64,000 nt of DNA, taken from NCBI RefSeq assembly GCF_004135675.1, contig NZ_QHLX01000001.1:124001-188000 (forward strand), read 5' to 3'. A program made the position numbers and the translations under genes. Shown in pieces: positions 37,331 through 48,814 of the stretch. The notes beneath the pieces were generated by a model that did not search any database, was not told the DNA's origin, and saw only the letters and a program-made list of their open reading frames with translations. Each line of letters starts with the position of its first letter. The first letter of the stretch is position 1. This DNA comes from Marinitoga lauensis. GTDB taxonomy: Bacteria; Thermotogota; Thermotogae; Petrotogales; Petrotogaceae.

Positions 37331-37403
37331 TTTCCTATATAATTCCAGTAATATGGTCTGGAAGTATCTACCAGATGGCCGTAAACCATCTGACTATAGG
37401 AAA
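37331..37403 (+). promoter_or_regulatory. Guanine-class purine riboswitch aptamer
   Basis: P1 is TTTCCTATA (37331-37339) with TATAGGAAA (37395-37403). Between them stand the purine-aptamer core signatures: GTCTGGAAGTATCTACC around P2/J2-3 and GGCCGTAAACCATC around L3, ending in GACTAT. The residue that pairs with the ligand is C (GACTA; adenine types have GATTA), so guanine or hypoxanthine is predicted. Located upstream of guaA-guaB, which make GMP. Confidence 0.93.
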
Positions 37404-37430
37404 GGAGGTTGTATGTTAGTGTATATAATA

Positions 37431-37467
37431 TGCACTCCTCTTTTCTTATAGAGGAGTGTATTTTTTT
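37431..37467 (+). terminator. Riboswitch-controlled terminator
   Basis: GCACTCCTC (37432-37440) pairs with GAGGAGTGT (37451-37459) and is followed by A-T7. The purine-rich 3' strand of P1 (GGAAAGGAG, 37399-37407) can instead pair with CTCCTCTTTTC of the terminator's 5' side, so ligand binding should free the terminator and shut off guaAB. Confidence 0.85.
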
Positions 37468-37480
37468 ATAGGAGGTGCTT

Positions 37481-38986
37481 ATGGAAAAGGTTATTATTAT
37501 CGATTATGGGTCGCAATATACTCAATTATTAGCAAGACGAATAAGAGAATCAAAAATTTATTCGGAAGTTATTCAATTTGATGAATTACCTGATGGAGAG
37601 ATTGGTGCCATTATATTATCTGGAGGACCAAAAAGTGTAAATGCGAAAGATGCTTTACCTCTTCCAAATTGGGTATTAAATTCAGAAAAACCTATATTAG
37701 GCGTATGTTATGGACTTCAATTATTAGCAAAAAAACTTGGAGGTATCGTAGAGAAAACCGAAATTTCAGAATATGGTAAAACTGAGATTAATATTTACGA
37801 TGATCCTATATTTAAAAACATACCTAAAAATATTATAACATGGATGAGTCATGGAGATTCTGTTGTCTCATTACCTGAAAATAGTAAGGTTATTGCCAAA
37901 ACCAATAATAATATCTATGCTGCAATTAAGTTTTCAGAAAATATATATGGACTACAATTTCATCCTGAAGTTAAACATACAGAATTTGGCAATGATATAA
38001 TCAAAAATTTTCTCTTTAATATTGCTAAACTAAAAAAAAATTGGTCTTTAAGTAATTTCATTGATGAGAAAATCGCTGAAATTAAAAATCAGATAAAAGA
38101 TAAGAAAGCAATCATCGCACTTTCTGGTGGAGTTGATTCATCAGTTGCTGCAGTTTTAGTTCATAAAGCTATAGGAGAAAATCTAAAAGCTGTTTTTGTA
38201 AATCATGGTTTATTAAGATTAAATGAAGAAACTGAGGTAAAAAGAATTTTTAATGATTTACTTGGAATAAACTTAACAGTTATCGATGCACAAGAAAGAT
38301 TTCTAAATAAATTAAAAGACATAACAGATCCAGAAAAAAAGAGAAAAATAATCGGAGAAGAATTCATTAGAGTATTCGAAGATGAAGCTAAAAAAGATTT
38401 TGAATTTTTTATACAGGGAACCATATACTCAGATGTAATTGAAAGTGCCGCTTCTGGAAAAAGTACAGCTAAAATAAAGAGTCATCACAACGTTGGAGGA
38501 TTACCAGAAGAAATAAACTTTAAAATAATAGAACCTTTAAAATATCTTTTTAAAGATGAGGTAAGAAAAATCGGTGAATTATTAGGTATTCCAAAACATA
38601 TTTTATATAGACATCCATTTCCAGGTCCCGGTTTAGCAATAAGAATAATAGGGAAATCACTGAAGAAAAATTAAACATTCTAAAAAAGCTGATCATATAT
38701 TTATTGAAACTCTAAAAAGTATAACTGGTATCATAAAGTCTGGCAGGCTTTTACTGTTTTAACTCCAATAAAGACTGTAGGTGTTGTTGGAGATGAGCGA
38801 AGTTATGATTATGTTTTAGCTATAAGAAGTGTTAATAGCGTTGAAGGAATGACCGCAAATTGGTCAAAAATTCCATTTGAAATTCTTGAAGAAGCATCAA
38901 CAAGAATAACAAATGAAGTAAGCGGAATTGGTAGAGTTGTTTATGACATTACTTCTAAACCACCTGCAACAATTGAATGGGAATGA
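37481..38986 (+). CDS. guaA: GMP synthase (glutamine-hydrolysing)
   Basis: GuaA aminates XMP to GMP with glutamine. ATG 37481 follows AGGAGGTGCTT. The class I amidotransferase domain has the Cys nucleophile in [16 protein letters not shown] and the His in [13 protein letters not shown]. The synthase domain has the PP-loop [15 protein letters not shown]. The C-terminal dimerisation domain is recovered after adding one G at 38650-38652 ([17 protein letters not shown]) and fixing a second break near 38735 ([13 protein letters not shown]). Ends [13 protein letters not shown]. About 503 residues. Controlled by the upstream guanine riboswitch, with guaB 16 bases downstream. Confidence 0.97.
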
Positions 38987-39002
38987 AAGGAGTGAGCATA
39001 CC

Positions 39003-40455
<1,453 letters not shown>

Positions 40456-40474
40456 CCCCGAAAAGGGGCATTTT
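40456..40474 (+). terminator. Weak intrinsic terminator after guaB
   Basis: CCCC (40456-40459) pairs with GGGG (40465-40468) around GAAAA, followed by CATTTT. The convergent gene ends at 40473. Confidence 0.55.
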
Positions 40475-41036
40475 ATCGAATAGGTGGTAATTTCTTTCGT
40501 TGATAATAATTATTAGGATTATATGGCATATTTTGATTATATTCTGGATATTTAGGTAACCCTGGTCTATAATTGTAAGGATTTGGAGTATTCATCATCA
40601 TATTCGGAGAATATTTAGGAGACAGATTAAAATTATAAGGTCTTCTATGCCTTTGATTAAAGTATAATTCTTTTCTTCTCTGATATAATCTTCTTGCAAT
40701 TTCCTTTCTTAAATCGAAATTTTTTCCCTTATAAGAGACTATTACAGGTACAAAATATTTCCCTATTTTTAATTCTATATAGTATCCCTCTAATGATATG
40801 TCTGTATTTTTCTCAACCCATCTTAATAATTCTGGAAATCTTGGAAATACAACCTCAAAATCTGTCTTATTTTTTAACGTAACTGTGAAAAATCTATTTC
40901 CAGGATTATCTTTGATACTTTCAATTACCCCTTTCACCTCAATCAATTGGCTTTCATCTAATATAGGAATTCTGGCGAAAGCAAACATGGAAATACTTAA
41001 AACTGTTATCAATAACACAGAAATCGTCTTTCTCAT
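40473..41036 (-). CDS. Exported protein with Pro/Asn/Tyr-rich tail
   Basis: A 187-residue protein with a clear signal peptide (MRKTISVLLITVLSISMFAFA). Residues ~25-110 look like a small beta domain (IEVKGVIESIKDNPGNRFF, YYIELKIGKYFVPVIVSYK), perhaps OB-like. The tail from about residue 130 is dominated by Pro, Asn and Tyr (NMMMNTPNPYNYRPGLP). No family recognised. An envelope location is inferred. Its leader forms a hairpin that covers its ribosome binding site AGGGAGGTG. The frame is intact. Confidence 0.65.
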   Translation of the reverse strand: MRKTISVLLITVLSISMFAFARIPILDESQLIEVKGVIESIKDNPGNRFFTVTLKNKTDFEVVFPRFPELLRWVEKNTDISLEGYYIELKIGKYFVPVIVSYKGKNFDLRKEIARRLYQRRKELYFNQRHRRPYNFNLSPKYSPNMMMNTPNPYNYRPGLPKYPEYNQNMPYNPNNYYQRKKLPPIR

Positions 41037-41113
41037 TTTTTCACCTCCCTATTTTTTATTTCAATGTAATAATACCTTACATTCCTTAAAATTTCCTTAG
41101 AAAATAGGGAGTA
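41037..41113 (-). promoter_or_regulatory. Structured leader that buries the RBS of the exported protein gene
   Basis: In the transcript, ACTCCCTATTTT (from 41112-41101) can pair perfectly over 11 bases with AAAATAGGGAG (41055-41045), which contains the Shine-Dalgarno sequence of the 40473-41036 gene. Between the arms a second hairpin AATGTAA/TTACATT (41063-41069, 41077-41083) can form. The leader starts right after the xseB stop. Whether a ligand, protein, temperature or RNA processing opens it is unknown. Confidence 0.55.
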
Positions 41114-41117
41114 TTTC

Positions 41118-41375
41118 TTATTCAAATTTAGATTTTATTTCTTCGAACTTTTTATCTATCTTCTCTTTTTCTGCTTTAGTTATAGATAATTTTTCTTTTG
41201 CTATAATCAATAAATCTAATCCTTTCTTATAAATTTCTAGAGCATATTCAACATCTAAATCGTTACTATTTCTTTGAAAAGTTTGCGAGATTAATTCAAG
41301 CATATTTGCTATTTCTTTAAATGAATATTTTTTTAACTCAGATTTTGATAATTTTAAAATTTCCTCAATAGTCAT
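41118..41375 (-). CDS. xseB: Exodeoxyribonuclease VII small subunit
   Basis: XseB is the small helical partner of XseA in exonuclease VII, which degrades single-stranded DNA. 85 residues; the family pattern ELISQTFQRNSNDLDVEYAL and LEIYKKGLDLLIIAKEKL is clear. It overlaps the end of xseA by 11 bases on the same strand, as expected for coupled translation of a fixed-ratio complex. The frame is intact. Confidence 0.9.
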   Translation of the reverse strand: MTIEEILKLSKSELKKYSFKEIANMLELISQTFQRNSNDLDVEYALEIYKKGLDLLIIAKEKLSITKAEKEKIDKKFEEIKSKFE

Positions 41376-42773
41376 TTTTCTTCCTCCGATAATATCTTAT
41401 TTCCTTAATTTTAGTATTTATTTCCCCATCGTATAATTTTATTTCTAACTCTTTTTTCTCATCAACTTTATACACACTATCTATTATTTGTGAATTTTGA
41501 ACTAAAATTGCACCTCCGCTTAAAAAAGAACTAAAAGGACTATTTTTTGTCATTTCTATATAATAATTATCTAACTTTTTTGATACATTTGATATATATA
41601 GATCGAAAATATTTTTAAATTTTTCTTCAGTATTATCATTTATACGTTTAAAGTTATTTATATTATTTTCTATATATTGTGAAAAGAATTCAAAAAATTT
41701 AAATTCTTTTTTCATGGTCAATTCATTTGATCTAATAATATTATCAAATAATTTTATAGAATTTGAATACATTATCATCTTATTTCTTTCCTCTTCAAAA
41801 AATTGATCTATCAAAGAACTTAAATTGTTTAATATATTTTTCGAAAAGATTTCTGACCTGGTGAATATATTATTAATTGAATATATTATATTCTGAAAAT
41901 TTTCATCTATTTTTTTATTATAATTTTCAATTTGATTTACAATAGCTCTTGCGACTTCTGTAGGTGTTGAAAATCTCATATAAGATACATAATCTGGTAT
42001 TGTAATATCCTGTTCATGTCCTATACCTGTTAAGATTGGAATTTTATTATTAGAAACCCAGGCTATATTTTGAGCTAAATTGTAATCATCAAAATACATT
42101 AAATCTGATTGTGCCCTCCTCCTCTAATAATAGTAATAATATCGTATTTTATTCCAGAATTTAAAATTAGTTTCAATGATTTACTAACACTAATGGGAAC
42201 TTCAATTCCCTGCATTGAAGAAGGATAAAGATGGATTAATGGTGGATTTTTTAACTTGTTAATATTTTTTATGAAATCACCATATCCAGCTGCATTTTCT
42301 GAAGAAATCACTGCTATTTTTCTTATTGGTTCCAGATATTCTAATTTATTTTCTTTTGTCCTTAATAAGCCTTCAATTTTCAGTCTATTTAAAATATCTC
42401 TTTTTCTTTTTTCTAGTTTTGATTCTCCAAGCGACAATAAAGATTGGAGTTTAATAGCAAATGTAGAAGATGACGGCCAAAATGATAGTTTACCTAAAAT
42501 TTTCCAGCTTTTATTTTCCAATTCTTTTACATTTTTTAATCCTAAATTATTTAAGAGTGTTTTTATGTGATATCTTGAAAGAAATATATTTATTTTATAT
42601 GTCTTACCATATTCATTTCTTTGAGAAACCTCAATAAATAAATCTCCTGCACTACTGGTCTTTGCTTTTGAAATATCCCCATTAAATACTATGGAATCTT
42701 CAAATAGTTCAGTATTTTCTAATTGTATTGAAATCCAATTTATAAGCTCTAATAAATCTTTAAATTTTTTCAT
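41365..42773 (-). CDS. xseA: Exodeoxyribonuclease VII large subunit
   Basis: The catalytic subunit of exonuclease VII. I choose ATG 42773 (MKKFKDLLELINW), which follows GAGGGTGAAA and overlaps the rsmI stop. An N-terminal OB fold (ISKAKTSSAGDLFIEVSQ) precedes the nuclease domain with IAVISSENAAGYGDF and IIRGGG. The + strand C3 run at 42114-42116 should be C4; with it the protein continues GGGAQSDLMYFDDYNLAQNI and IPILTGIGHEQD. A long coiled coil and a short C-terminal domain follow. About 470 residues. Next to xseB. Confidence 0.93.
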
Positions 42774-43448
42774 TTTCACCCTCTTTTCCAGACAACACAA
42801 CCGTAATTTCACCTTTTATATTTTTTTCTGAAAAGTATTTTATTGCCTCACTAACTTTCCTCTAAAGAATTCCTGATGTATCTTTGTCATTTCTCTTGCA
42901 ATAAATATTTCTCTATTTCCAACTATCTCAAATATTTCTTTTAATGTATTATTTAATCTCTGTGGAGACTCAAAAAATACAAATAAAATTCCTAAGTCTT
43001 TTATTTTTCTCAAAAGTCTCCTTTTATTTTTGCCTCTGGGTAAAAAACCTTGAAACATATATTTTGACCCTGGAAAACCACTTACAGCTATAGCTGCAGA
43101 TGGCGCATTTGGACCAGGAATAATATCTACTTCAATATTCTCCTGCCAGCATTTATTTATTAACTGATAACCTGGATCAGAAATAACAGGCATACCAGCG
43201 TCGCTAACCAGCGAACAAATATTATTTTCCTTGACTAAGTCTATGGCTTTTTTTAAAACCTTATTAGCATTATATTCGCTAAAAGTAAATAATTCTTTTT
43301 TCCCTATATCAAGATTATTTAATAATTTTATCGTAACCCTTTTATCTTCAACAAAAATAATATCAGATTGTTTTAAAGTTTCAACTGCCCTTAAAGAAAT
43401 ATCTTTCAAATTACCTATAGGAGTACCAATTATATACAATTTACCCAT
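42760..43448 (-). CDS. rsmI: 16S rRNA (cytidine(1402)-2'-O)-methyltransferase
   Basis: RsmI methylates C1402 in the ribosomal decoding centre. ATG 43448 (MGKLYIIGTPIGNLKDISLR) follows GAGGTGATATTT. Family marks are EDKRVTIKLLNN, SDAGMPVISDPGYQLI, VDIIPGPNAPSAAIAVSG and FFESPQRLNNTL. The C-terminus is broken near 42855; in the other frame it continues KVSEAIKYFSEKN, EITVVLSG and ends at 42760, overlapping xseA by 14 bases. About 230 residues. It follows the tRNA-Leu gene. Confidence 0.93.
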
Positions 43449-43463
43449 AAATATCACCTCATT

Positions 43464-43484
43464 AAAAAAACCCGCTACCGCGGC
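43464..43484 (-). terminator. Possible short terminator between tRNA-Leu and rsmI
   Basis: On the minus strand CCGC-GGTA-GCGG (43483-43472) is followed by T7 (43470-43464). The stem is only 4 bp, so partial termination at best. Confidence 0.35.
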
Positions 43485-43488
43485 TATA

Positions 43489-43576
43489 TGGTGCCGAGGA
43501 CGGGACTTGAACCCGCATGGACATAAAGTCCATATGATTCTGAGTCATACGCGTCTGCCAATTCCGCCACCTCGGC
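43489..43576 (-). tRNA. tRNA-Leu (anticodon CAG)
   Basis: A complete cloverleaf on the minus strand. The acceptor arm GCCGAGG pairs with CCTCGGC. The anticodon loop contains CAG, flanked by the GACT/AATC side. The T arm includes GGGTTCAAGTCCC. A long variable arm (ATATGGACTTTATGTCCAT) marks a class II tRNA. The discriminator is A and CCA is encoded. It lies between rex and rsmI in the same direction. Confidence 0.95.
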
Positions 43577-43581
43577 CTTTT

Positions 43582-44238
43582 TTATTCTTCTATTTCATAA
43601 AAACTTTTATTATTAGAAATAATGTCATAGGTTAATGCTTTTAATGATATAGTAAAATCAACGTTTTCAACAGAAATATTCTCAGGCAATGTTAACGACG
43701 TTGGAGCAAAGTTTAATATCCCTTTTATTCCCGTTTCAACCAATTGATTGGCTACTTTTTGTGCTACTTCTGAAGGGACTGTTAATATTGCTATTTCAAT
43801 ATTCTTCTCTTTACAAATTTTTTTCATATCTTTCATATCATACACAAGAATTCCTGCAGAAATTTGAGTTCCTATTTTAGTTTTATTTTTATCAAATGCA
43901 GCTTTAATATAGAAACCATTCTTTTCAAGTCCTGTATAATTTGCAATAGCCGAACCCAAATTCCCAACTCCTACAATAGCAACATTCCATTTTTTATTAA
44001 GGCCTAAAATTGTCTTAATTGAACTCATCAATTTATCAATATCGTAACCAACACCACGCTTCCCAAATTCACCAAAATAAGATAAATCTTTCCTTATTTG
44101 ACTTGCTTTTATATGTAATGAATCCGCAAGATCCTTTGATGATGTTCTCTGCATTCCGGAAGCTTTTTTATTTTCCAAACACCTATAATACATTGCGAGT
44201 CTTTTAATCGTTGGTTTTGGTATTTTAGGATTTTTCAT
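43582..44238 (-). CDS. rex: Redox-sensing transcriptional repressor Rex
   Basis: Rex senses the NADH/NAD+ ratio and represses fermentation and respiration genes. The N-terminal winged helix (SSKDLADSLHIKASQIRKDL, SYFGEFGKRGVGYDI) is followed by a Rossmann domain with NADH loop VAIVGVGNLGSAIANY. ILTVPSEVAQKVANQLV and ILNFAPTSLTLPENI are typical. 218 residues, intact. It is read between leuS and tRNA-Leu. I found no clear Rex operator in its leader. Confidence 0.95.
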   Translation of the reverse strand: MKNPKIPKPTIKRLAMYYRCLENKKASGMQRTSSKDLADSLHIKASQIRKDLSYFGEFGKRGVGYDIDKLMSSIKTILGLNKKWNVAIVGVGNLGSAIANYTGLEKNGFYIKAAFDKNKTKIGTQISAGILVYDMKDMKKICKEKNIEIAILTVPSEVAQKVANQLVETGIKGILNFAPTSLTLPENISVENVDFTISLKALTYDIISNNKSFYEIEE

Positions 44239-44251
44239 AATTTACCCCCAA

Positions 44252-46727
44252 TCACTTTTTTATAACTATATTAAGCAATTTACCTTTTACCAATATTACT
44301 TTTTTAACTTCCGCATTTTCAAGATATTTTTTTACCTTTTCTTCTTCAAATGCTTTATTTTTTATTTCATCTTCTGTAGCATTTGCATCTACTATTATTT
44401 TCGCTCTCACCTTGCCATTTATTTGGACCACTATTTCTAATTCTTCAACCTCTAATGCTTTTTCATCCACTTCTGGCCATTTTGCATTTAAAACAAAAGT
44501 TGAGTGTCCCATCATATGCCATAATTCTTCTGATAAATGTGGTGCAAATGGAGATAATAATATTACAAAATCCTGAGCTACTTCCTTTAATAACTCCTTA
44601 TTCCACTTTTCTTCTGGCAAATTATTCATATAATTATTTAATTCATTAATTAATTCCATCATGCCACTAATTGCTGTATTAAACTGGAAATTCTTTTCAA
44701 TATCATTTGTAATTTTCCCAATCATTTGATGTAACTTTCTTCTAAGAGATTTTTCTTCTTTTGTGTGTAATTTCATATTTTTTATGTCTACATCTTGAGT
44801 AATTCTAATTATTTTTGACATTGAATTCCAAACTTTATTCATAAATCTTGCCACACCTTCTAAACCTGCATCATTCCATTCCGCATCTTTTTCTGGTGGC
44901 CCATGAATAGCATATATAATCTTAATGTGTCCGCACCATATTTTTCAACCATTTCATCTGGTGAAACTACATTTCCTTTTGATTTTGACATTTTTGCTCC
45001 ATCTTTATAAATCATTCCTTGAGTAAATAAATTGGAAAATGGTTCAACAAAATTTATATATCCCAAATCATATAAAACTTTAGTAATAAATCTTGAATAT
45101 AGCAAATGTAATATTGCATGTTCAACCCCGCCAATATATTGATCAACTGGAAGCCAGTAATTCACATCATCTGAATCAAATGGTTTATCTTCCATCTTAG
45201 GATTAATATACCTCAAATAATACCAGCTACTATCTACAAATGTATCCATCGTATCCACTTCACGTCTTGCTGGTTTTCCACATTTAGGACATGTTGTATG
45301 TATAAATTCTTCTGTATATGTTAATGGACTTTTTCCAGTAGGTTCAAATTTTACATCAGTTGGCAATCTTACAGGTAAATCTTTCTCAGGAACAGGCACT
45401 ACACCACAATCTTCACAATATACCACCGGTATAGGTGCTCCCCAATATCTTTGTCTTGAAATTAACCAATCCCTTAATTTATATTGAACACTTTTTTCCC
45501 CTAATTTATTTTCTTCTAACCATTTAATTATTTCAGGTAAAGCTTCCCTATTTTTCATTCCATCAAATTTATCTGAATTAACCATTATTCCATCCTCAGT
45601 AAATGCTTCTTTTAAATCATCAGCTTTTAAATCAGAATTTTCTGGTTTGATTACTACTCTTATTGGTAAATTAAATTCTTTAGCAAATTCAAAATCTCTT
45701 TGATCATGTGCAGGAACTGCCATTATTGCACCTGTTCCATATTCAAATAAAATATAATTTGCTACATAAATTGGGATTTTTTCGCCATTTACAGGATTGA
45801 TAGCATAACTTCCTGTAAATGCCCCATCTTTTTTAGCTCCTTGGGCAATCCTCTTAAATTTATCTTCTTTTGTTACCCTATTTAAAAATTCTTCAACTTC
45901 TTTCTTTTGTTGAGGAGTTGTTAACTCTTCAACTAATGGTGATTCTGGAGCTAAAGCCATGAAGGTTACTCCCCATAATGTGTCCGGTCTCGTTGTAAAA
46001 ACTTTTAATTTTTTTTCTGTTCCATCTATAGTAAAATTGACTTCTGCTCCAACACTTTTTCCAATCCAGTTTTTTGCATTATTTTTACATTCTCTGGCCA
46101 TCCATCAAGGATATCAAGATCGTTTAATAACTTTTCAGAATATTCTGTTATTTTAAAATACCATTGCTCAAGTTTTTTCATTTCAATTTCAGTTCCACAT
46201 CTTTCACATTTACCATTAACAACCTGCTCATTAGCTAAAACAGTTTTACAACTTGGACACCAATTTACGGCTGCATGTTTTTTATATGCTAAACCTTTTT
46301 CATATAATTTTAAAAATATCCATTGCGTCCATTTATAATAATCTTCAGTACATGTTGCAATTTCTCTATCCCAATCATAACTAATTCCTATCTTCTTTAT
46401 TTGATTTCTTATAGTTTCTATATTTTTAAATGTCCATTCTCCTGGATTAACATTATTCTTTATAGCTGCATTTTCTGCAGGCAATCCAAAAGCATCATAC
46501 CCAAATGGATGCAATACGTTATATCCCTGCATCCTTTTGTATCTTGCCACCACATCGCCTATAACATAATTTTTAACATGTCCAACGTGGATTGTTCCTG
46601 AAGGATAAGGAAACATTGTCAAAACATAATATTTTTCTTTATCATTTCTTTGTGAAGTTTTAAATACCTTTTTTTCTTCCCATTCTTTTTGCCATTTTTG
46701 CTCGATTTCTATATGATTATAATCCAT
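44252..46727 (-). CDS. leuS: Leucine-tRNA ligase
   Basis: LeuRS, a class I synthetase. I choose ATG 46727 ([18 protein letters not shown]), preceded by AGGAGGGAAGG; the in-frame ATG at 46748 lacks an RBS. HIGH motif [17 protein letters not shown]; zinc fingers CPSC/CERC and CEDC/CPKC; CP1 editing motif [17 protein letters not shown] in [14 protein letters not shown]. Breaks near 46080 and 44870 divide the gene into three frames. The repaired ~825 residues equals the family norm. It is transcribed before rex. Confidence 0.97.
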
Positions 46728-46766
46728 GGCCTTCCCTCCTATATCCAAGTGATAACTTTCTCATAT

Positions 46767-46775
46767 ATTATACCA
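46767..46775 (-). promoter_or_regulatory. Extended -10 box of leuS
   Basis: Minus-strand TGGTATAAT, 39 bases before the leuS start. No clear -35. Confidence 0.5.
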
Positions 46776-46805
46776 GAATTTTCCTTAAATTAAAAGACCT
46801 TTTAA

Positions 46806-47429
46806 TTATTTTCCACGAATAGTTGGTATGTAGAGATTTAATTCTTCAGATATATTTTTTATTTTTGCCTCTGGCATTTTTTTTAATCTTCTCTGACCAG
46901 GTTCTTGAATTAAAAAATATACATTATCCGGGTTAGCTGTTTGGATTTGGGAATTATATGGAACGTTTATTGTATATGAAGTTCTTATAGAAGGGTCTTT
47001 AAAAAAATAAAATTTATAAGGCGATAAACCTGGTTTTAACATACCCTGAAATACATATTTTCCTTTTTCATCTTTTATTCCTATCCAGACTTCTCTTGAA
47101 CCTGTAATATACAATTGAAAATATCCTACATTTTTATCTTCCTGAGCTAAAGTAAGCAATTTTTCCAGATCATTTAAATGTTTTTCCAGATTACTTTTAT
47201 AATTAATAAATTTTTCTACAATTCCATTTGGTTCAAAATATTTTTCCATTTCTTCTAATTTAGTGTTTAACATAGATATATTATCATTAACTTTCGCATT
47301 TTGCCTATTAAAGAGGCTTTCCATATAATTTTGAAATTTCGAAAATCTTATCTCGCTTCCAATTGACATTATTATTGAAATTATGGATAATATTATTGCT
47401 AAATATAGCAATACTCTTGTTATTCTCAT
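46806..47429 (-). CDS. Single-pass membrane protein with coiled coil, unknown function
   Basis: About 207 residues. The N-terminus is a membrane anchor with almost no cytoplasmic head (RITRVLLYLAIILSIISIIM). A coiled coil follows (about residues 28-95) and then a compact beta domain (YFQLYITGSREVWIGIKD, KYVFQGMLKPGL). It ends LNLYIPTIRGK. The ATG at 47429 (6 bases after AGGAGG) is preferred over 47432. It overlaps the sigma factor stop, so the two are translationally coupled. It resembles no anti-sigma factor: the cytoplasmic part is too short. Orientation and role are inferred. Confidence 0.6.
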   Translation of the reverse strand: MRITRVLLYLAIILSIISIIMSIGSEIRFSKFQNYMESLFNRQNAKVNDNISMLNTKLEEMEKYFEPNGIVEKFINYKSNLEKHLNDLEKLLTLAQEDKNVGYFQLYITGSREVWIGIKDEKGKYVFQGMLKPGLSPYKFYFFKDPSIRTSYTINVPYNSQIQTANPDNVYFLIQEPGQRRLKKMPEAKIKNISEELNLYIPTIRGK

Positions 47430-48055
47430 CATTTACCTCCTATCGCTATTGCTGAATTAACATATTTCATTACCCGATTTGCAACTTTCTTAAACTTTTG
47501 TATTGTATTGTCTACTTTTTTCTTTGAAATTTCAAGTTCTTTAGAAATTTCATCATAGGAATTATTATCCAACCACATTCTAACAATTTCTTTTTCAATA
47601 TCTTTCATTTGTTCAATAGATCTTTCAAATATATAATTATAGACAACAGATTGATATAAATCCGTTTCAGATGGAACCTCAAAATAATAATCCGAATCTT
47701 CAGAATAATCTTCAAACATCGATTCTATACTTACCGCATCTGACAACACCTTATTTTTTAATCTATTAAGATAAGTCAAAAACGATTTTATCTCAGAAGA
47801 TATATTCAAATAAGCAAATGTTGAAAATTTTGTTTTATTAGTTTCATCAAAGGAATAAACACCTTGTATTAAACCAACAAAACCAATTTGAACCAGGTCT
47901 TGAAATTCTGCCCATGCACCATAGTATTTTGAAGCAATCGACTTAATCATGGGTTCAAATTTAACCATGATCATATTCATTGCTTCTTTATCTCCAGATT
48001 GTGCTAATTTAATTAAAGCTTCTACGCGCAATGTTCTTAATTTATATTTACTCAT
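47429..48055 (-). CDS. Sigma-70 family RNA polymerase sigma factor (SigH-like)
   Basis: 208 residues. Region 2 is visible as AEFQDLVQIGFVGLIQGVYS followed by FDETNKTKFSTFAYLNISSE, the core-binding and -10-reading helices. A ~45-residue linker precedes region 4, with helix-turn-helix SYDEISKELEISKKKVDNTI. There is no region 1.1 or 3, so it is an alternative factor, nearer to SigH/spore-like sigmas than to ECF type. It is encoded between a methyltransferase gene (1-base overlap) and a membrane protein gene (coupled start). The frame is intact. Confidence 0.88.
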   Translation of the reverse strand: MSKYKLRTLRVEALIKLAQSGDKEAMNMIMVKFEPMIKSIASKYYGAWAEFQDLVQIGFVGLIQGVYSFDETNKTKFSTFAYLNISSEIKSFLTYLNRLKNKVLSDAVSIESMFEDYSEDSDYYFEVPSETDLYQSVVYNYIFERSIEQMKDIEKEIVRMWLDNNSYDEISKELEISKKKVDNTIQKFKKVANRVMKYVNSAIAIGGK

Positions 48056-48792
48056 TATTTCACAACCATATATAATAAATGTTCTGCAACATCATAAAAT
48101 TTTTCTGAATATTCCAACTCCAAATTCAATACATTTGCCCAGTAATTCGAAATATCAGGAGTATTTTCCATGGAAACGACATTATTCCATAAATTTTTAC
48201 GTAATTAAAATATTTTAATAAAAACTTTTCAATCTCCTCTTTTGTAAATAGTTTTGAATAAAATGACATATGTTCAGAAACCCAACCTTTACCTTCTTTT
48301 CTCTTGCCATTACTTCTATTATATCAAAATCTTTTGAAAAAAAGGCATCAAAAATAAATTTATTTAAATTATCTACGGTTCCAATGAATATACCACCTTT
48401 TTTTAATACTCTATATACTTCTGTTATAAATTTTTCTTGGTTTTCTGAATAACTTAGTATATCTCCCATCGCAAGTACTATATCAAAAGTGTTATCCTTT
48501 GCAGGAACATCCTCAGCAAAACCATTTATAATTTTTATATTTTCATAGTTTTCAAATCTTTTTTCATTAATTCACACATTTTTTTAGAGGGTTCCAATGA
48601 AAAAACCTCAAAATTTTTATCTAGAAAAATTTTAGTCCAATAACCAGTTCCTGCTCCAATATCAAGTATCTTTCCGTTATTTATTTTTATATTTTTAAAA
48701 ATTATTTTTTCCGAAACTTTATTATGCATCTGCCAATATGGATCATTGTACATAGAATCATACTCATCAGCAATTTTATCATAATATTCCAT
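48055..48792 (-). CDS. Class I SAM-dependent methyltransferase
   Basis: ATG 48792 (MEYYDKIADEYDSMYND) opens a Methyltransf_11/25-like domain: ILDIGAGTGYWTKIFLD is the SAM loop, then VFSLEPSKKM. Breaks near 48555, 48300 and 48215 move the frame; later segments are DILSYSENQEKFITEVYRVL and GGIFIGTVDNLNKFI, and the end VVSMENTPDISNYW through EHLLYMVVK to a stop at 48055. About 245 residues. The start is uncertain because the tRNA-Thr terminator lies immediately upstream and no good RBS is seen. The substrate is unknown. Confidence 0.72.
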
Positions 48793-48814
48793 GATTTCAT
48801 AAAAATCCCCTGTT

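Noticed and set aside
46788..46807. AATTAAAA-GACC-TTTTAATT palindrome at the end of the membrane protein gene.
   Set aside because: All-AT stem that would be unstable in a thermophile, and no clear T tract beyond the arm; not called a terminator.
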